From NCBI GenBank assembly GCA_023663225.1, contig JAMPHU010000007.1, forward strand, positions 1 through 64,000: 64,000 bases of DNA, written 5' to 3'. The DNA is from Candidatus Gastranaerophilales bacterium (GTDB lineage: Bacteria > Bacillota > Clostridia > Lachnospirales > Lachnospiraceae). Under the pieces are notes generated by a model that made no database searches, was not told where the DNA came from, and saw nothing but the letters and a program-made list of their open reading frames with translations. The translations under genes and the position numbers were made by a program. Below, in pieces: positions 62,208 through 64,000 of the stretch (its first letter is position 1; each line of letters opens with the position of its first letter).

Positions 62208-62515
62208 CTTTTCACAGGGTGGCAAGCATGGTACGTGCCCGCGAGGCAGACAGCCTTAGAACAAGCCGAGTTTCGGTCGGACGTTTCCTAACAGCGCGGA
62301 ATTATAACAAACGGAATACCGTTTGTTATAATATATTGCAACTTTCGGAGCGGTTTCAACGGGCATCCATGCCCGATGAAACCTGAAAAGCACATCCATG
62401 TGCTTTTCCCCCTGGGAGACATAACCGCGCTGTAAGGAAACGTTCCGACCTGCACAAGGCTGTTCTAAGGCTGTCTGCCTCGCGGGCACTGATGTACTGG
62501 CGTGGGTGTGAAAAG
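62208..62515. repeat. R4 giant multi-branched palindrome
   Basis: A 308-bp element. The outer arms CTTTTCACA/TGTGAAAAG are followed by a perfect 28-bp stem (62235-62262 with 62462-62489, starting GTGCCCGCGAGGCAGACAGC). A second stem joins 62278-62299 to 62425-62447. It closes a multiloop of three hairpins: TATAACAAACGG/CCGTTTGTTATA (62303-62330), GGTTTCA-GGGCAT/ATGCCC-TGAAACC (62352-62383) and AAAAGCACAT/ATGTGCTTTT (62386-62407). The last two share a CATCCATG apex. No convincing protein is encoded. Only one copy is in the window. Confidence 0.9.
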
Positions 62516-62527
62516 TATAGCAAGTGT

Positions 62528-62546
62528 CATTGTGCGGACGGCATAA
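62528..62546. repeat. R2 end remnant
   Basis: CATTGTGCGGACGGCATAA and its flank AGCAAGTGT match the outer end of the R2 element at 5703-5712 in reverse complement. The body is absent, and R3 copy 2 follows directly. Confidence 0.7.
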
Positions 62547-62559
62547 TTTTTGAAATTGT

Positions 62560-62729
62560 GGGATACAGGAGCATAGGTTACGGAGAGGACTTTCTGTGGC
62601 GTGAGTCAGATGTGGAGATGAGACTCCGGCGATGCCCGTCCAATGGCGGGCATTGCCGTGAATGAGGCTCATCGGAACGCCTATCTGGCCGTCACAGAAA
62701 GTCCTCTCCGTAACCTTTTGCTCCGTCCC
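62560..62729. repeat. R3 palindromic element, copy 2, with loop insertion
   Basis: A 170-bp copy of the R3 element. The stem GAGAGGACTTTCTGTG/CACAGAAAGTCCTCTC differs from copy 1 by paired changes. A 50-base insertion in the loop forms its own perfect hairpin (CGGCGATGCCCG with CGGGCATTGCCG, about 62627-62659). The rest of the 62092-62849 gap is spacer. Confidence 0.88.
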
Positions 62730-62849
62730 TAAGTCGAAACCACAATCACTTTATGTCTGAATAGTTACGCGCCATAAAACACCTTTTTCGCTGTTTTTCC
62801 ATACAATAAGATAACTATTTTATCATGCGTAAAGAGGTTATGTTTTTCT

Positions 62850-63617
62850 ATGCAGAATCTATTGGAACTGAAAAACATCGGCTATTCCTATCACAGCCTC
62901 CACGGAGAGACCAACGCCATCGAAAACATTTCCTTTGGCGTGGGGGAAGGTGAGTTTGTGGCGGTCGTCGGCCCCAGCGGTTGCGGAAAATCAACCCTTC
63001 TGTCTATTATCGCGGGACTGCTCACACCGGAGCGCGGCACGATCGCAGTGAACAATCCCGACGGTTCCCTCCATTACCCCCGCGTGGGATATATGCTGCA
63101 GCGCGATCATCTTTTTGAATGGCGCTCGGTCTATAAAAATGTCATCCTAGGTCTGGAGATCAATCATATGATGACGGAAGAGCGTCTGGCCTATGTGAAT
63201 CAATTACTGATCGATTACGGTCTGGACAAATTTCGGGATAAACGGCCCAGCGAACTGTCCGGAGGCATGAAACAGCGCGCCGCCCTGATCCGCACCCTGG
63301 CTTTGGATCCGCAGCTTCTCTTGATGGATGAACCGTTCAGCGCGCTGGATTATCAGACCAGGCTCATGGTCTCCGCCGACATCTGCCGTCTGATACGCGC
63401 TACGGGCAAGACCATGATCATCATCACCCATGATCTCTCCGAGGCAATCAGTCTCGCCGATCGAGTCATCATCCTCTCCGGCCGCCCTGCCCGCCTGAAA
63501 AAAGACCTTCCCATCAGGCTCACGCTCGCCGACGATGCGCCCCTGGCCGCGAGGAATGCGCCGGAATTTAATCAATACTTTAATACGCTGTGGGAGGAAT
63601 TGACCAGTGAAGACTAA
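62850..63617 (+). CDS. ABC transporter ATP-binding protein, SsuB/TauB-like
   Basis: A 255-residue ATPase of the nitrate/sulfonate/taurine family. Walker A is GPSGCGKSTLL near residue 42, the Q-loop region is YMLQRDHLFEWRSVYKN, the signature is LSGGMKQRAALIRTLA and Walker B is LLLMDEPFSALD. The related family also includes thiamine-precursor and cobalt-like ligands, so the substrate is unknown. It is the first gene after the large repeat region and starts a plus-strand operon with the following permease. Confidence 0.87.
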   Translation: MQNLLELKNIGYSYHSLHGETNAIENISFGVGEGEFVAVVGPSGCGKSTLLSIIAGLLTPERGTIAVNNPDGSLHYPRVGYMLQRDHLFEWRSVYKNVILGLEINHMMTEERLAYVNQLLIDYGLDKFRDKRPSELSGGMKQRAALIRTLALDPQLLLMDEPFSALDYQTRLMVSADICRLIRATGKTMIIITHDLSEAISLADRVIILSGRPARLKKDLPIRLTLADDAPLAARNAPEFNQYFNTLWEELTSED

Positions 63618-64000
63618 GACGACCAAATTGACCAACCAAGAGCAGTATGTAAAGCGGCACAGAAGGCATCACAGGCAGATCGCCTGCCTCCGCGGTTTAC
63701 TATTTTTGTGCTTTTTGCTGCTGTGGGAGATCAGCGCGGACAAAGGCTGGATCGACAGCTTTTTCTTCTCCAGTCCCAGCCGCGTCGTCAGACAACTGCT
63801 CCAGCTTAGCGTGGATCACTCTATCTTTTTTCACATCGGGATCACGCTGTGGGAGACGGTGACGAGCTTTTTGTTGGTATTTCTCATCAGCTTGGCGGCG
63901 GCCACCCTGCTGTGGTATTCCAGCCGCCTCTCCGAAGTGCTGGAACCCTATCTGGTGGTGTTGAACAGTCTGCCGAAATCCGCGCTTGCGCCGCTTTTTA
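63607..64000 (+). CDS. ABC transporter permease, SsuC-like, partial at window end
   Basis: Starting at GTG 63607, with GGAGG nine bases before it, the frame overlaps the ATPase end by 11 bases. It reads on without a stop to the window end (131 codons). After a basic lead, a membrane segment CLRGLLFLCFLLLWEIS begins near residue 29, followed by FFFSSPSRVVRQLLQL, HIGITLWETVTSFLLVF and LPKSALAPLF. This is the N-terminal pattern of BPD_transp_1 permeases paired with SsuB-type ATPases. A substrate-binding gene probably follows outside the window. Confidence 0.85.
   Translation, partial: MKTKTTKLTNQEQYVKRHRRHHRQIACLRGLLFLCFLLLWEISADKGWIDSFFFSSPSRVVRQLLQLSVDHSIFFHIGITLWETVTSFLLVFLISLAAATLLWYSSRLSEVLEPYLVVLNSLPKSALAPLF

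Noticed and set aside
62208..62515. Group II intron or retron suspected for R4
   Set aside because: There is no reverse transcriptase gene, no domain V-like hairpin motif and the structure is a near-symmetrical palindrome.
62256..62672. 138-codon frame across R4 and R3
   Set aside because: It runs through the palindromic arms and loops, has no ribosome binding site and no resemblance to a protein. The same applies to the frames MFQRFLMGTITPLEL inside R1 copies B and D, which are repeat sequence.

Overview
The window looks like a chromosomal segment of a Gram-positive Clostridia, most probably a Lachnospiraceae member. The evidence is the Firmicutes-type rplU-prp-rpmA-obgE-yhbY-nadD-yqeK-rsfS cluster, an L27 precursor with the cleavable N-terminal extension, the GGGtGRT/NifU-like pair, DUF1292, DUF378 and DUF5662 proteins, strong AGGAGG ribosome binding sites, and a core of roughly balanced GC with a few AT-rich patches. 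Almost all genes lie on the minus strand. No rRNA, tRNA, CRISPR array or intact insertion sequence was seen.

Layout. 0-7.1 kb: a truncated AlbA-domain gene, then a branched-chain amino acid ABC operon (livJ, livHMGF) ending in a cytidylate-kinase-like gene and a clear terminator. 7.3-11.9 kb: DUF378 and the ribosome assembly/NAD cluster. 12.1-18.4 kb: a secreted 22-residue-repeat protein with an eight-G tract in its promoter spacer, mscS, glgB, a DUF1015 protein and a small hypothetical protein. 18.5-20.0 kb: an AT-rich divergent PadR/CPBP-protease pair. 20.3-28.7 kb: serC-serA, an L,D-transpeptidase and leuB-ilvD-ilvB. 29.2-42.8 kb: yajC, tgt, a VanY-type carboxypeptidase, aroC, a lactonase-fold propeller, a Cys/Gly/Asp-rich mini-protein, a GH13 debranching-enzyme homologue with its catalytic acids replaced, DUF1292, a UvrD helicase, gltX and a serine hydrolase. 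42.9-43.7 kb: decayed mobile-element and YD-repeat fragments. 43.8-48.4 kb: the GGGtGRT/scaffold pair and a three-gene ABC importer. 48.8-50.7 kb: small and broken AT-rich accessory genes and a left-handed beta-helix protein. 50.8-62.1 kb: an Hsp70/J-protein/membrane-protein/DegV operon, topB, an EAL protein, asd and argH. 62.8-64 kb: the start of an SsuBC-like ABC importer that runs off the window.

The most unusual content is intergenic. Four families of long, imperfectly palindromic elements, called R1 to R4 here, occupy the large gaps. R1 (four copies, 141-179 bp) and R2 (two full or near-full copies plus three remnants) repeatedly occur as an R1-spacer-R2 composite in either orientation. 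They share an apical hairpin module, although their outer stems are unrelated. R3 has two copies. R4 is a 308-bp multi-branched palindrome with a perfect 28-bp stem. Paired changes between copies keep the stems intact, which suggests selection on a folded RNA or DNA form. One R1-R2 composite sits between livJ and livH, where it could set binding-protein to permease ratios. I see no transposase for these elements in the window.
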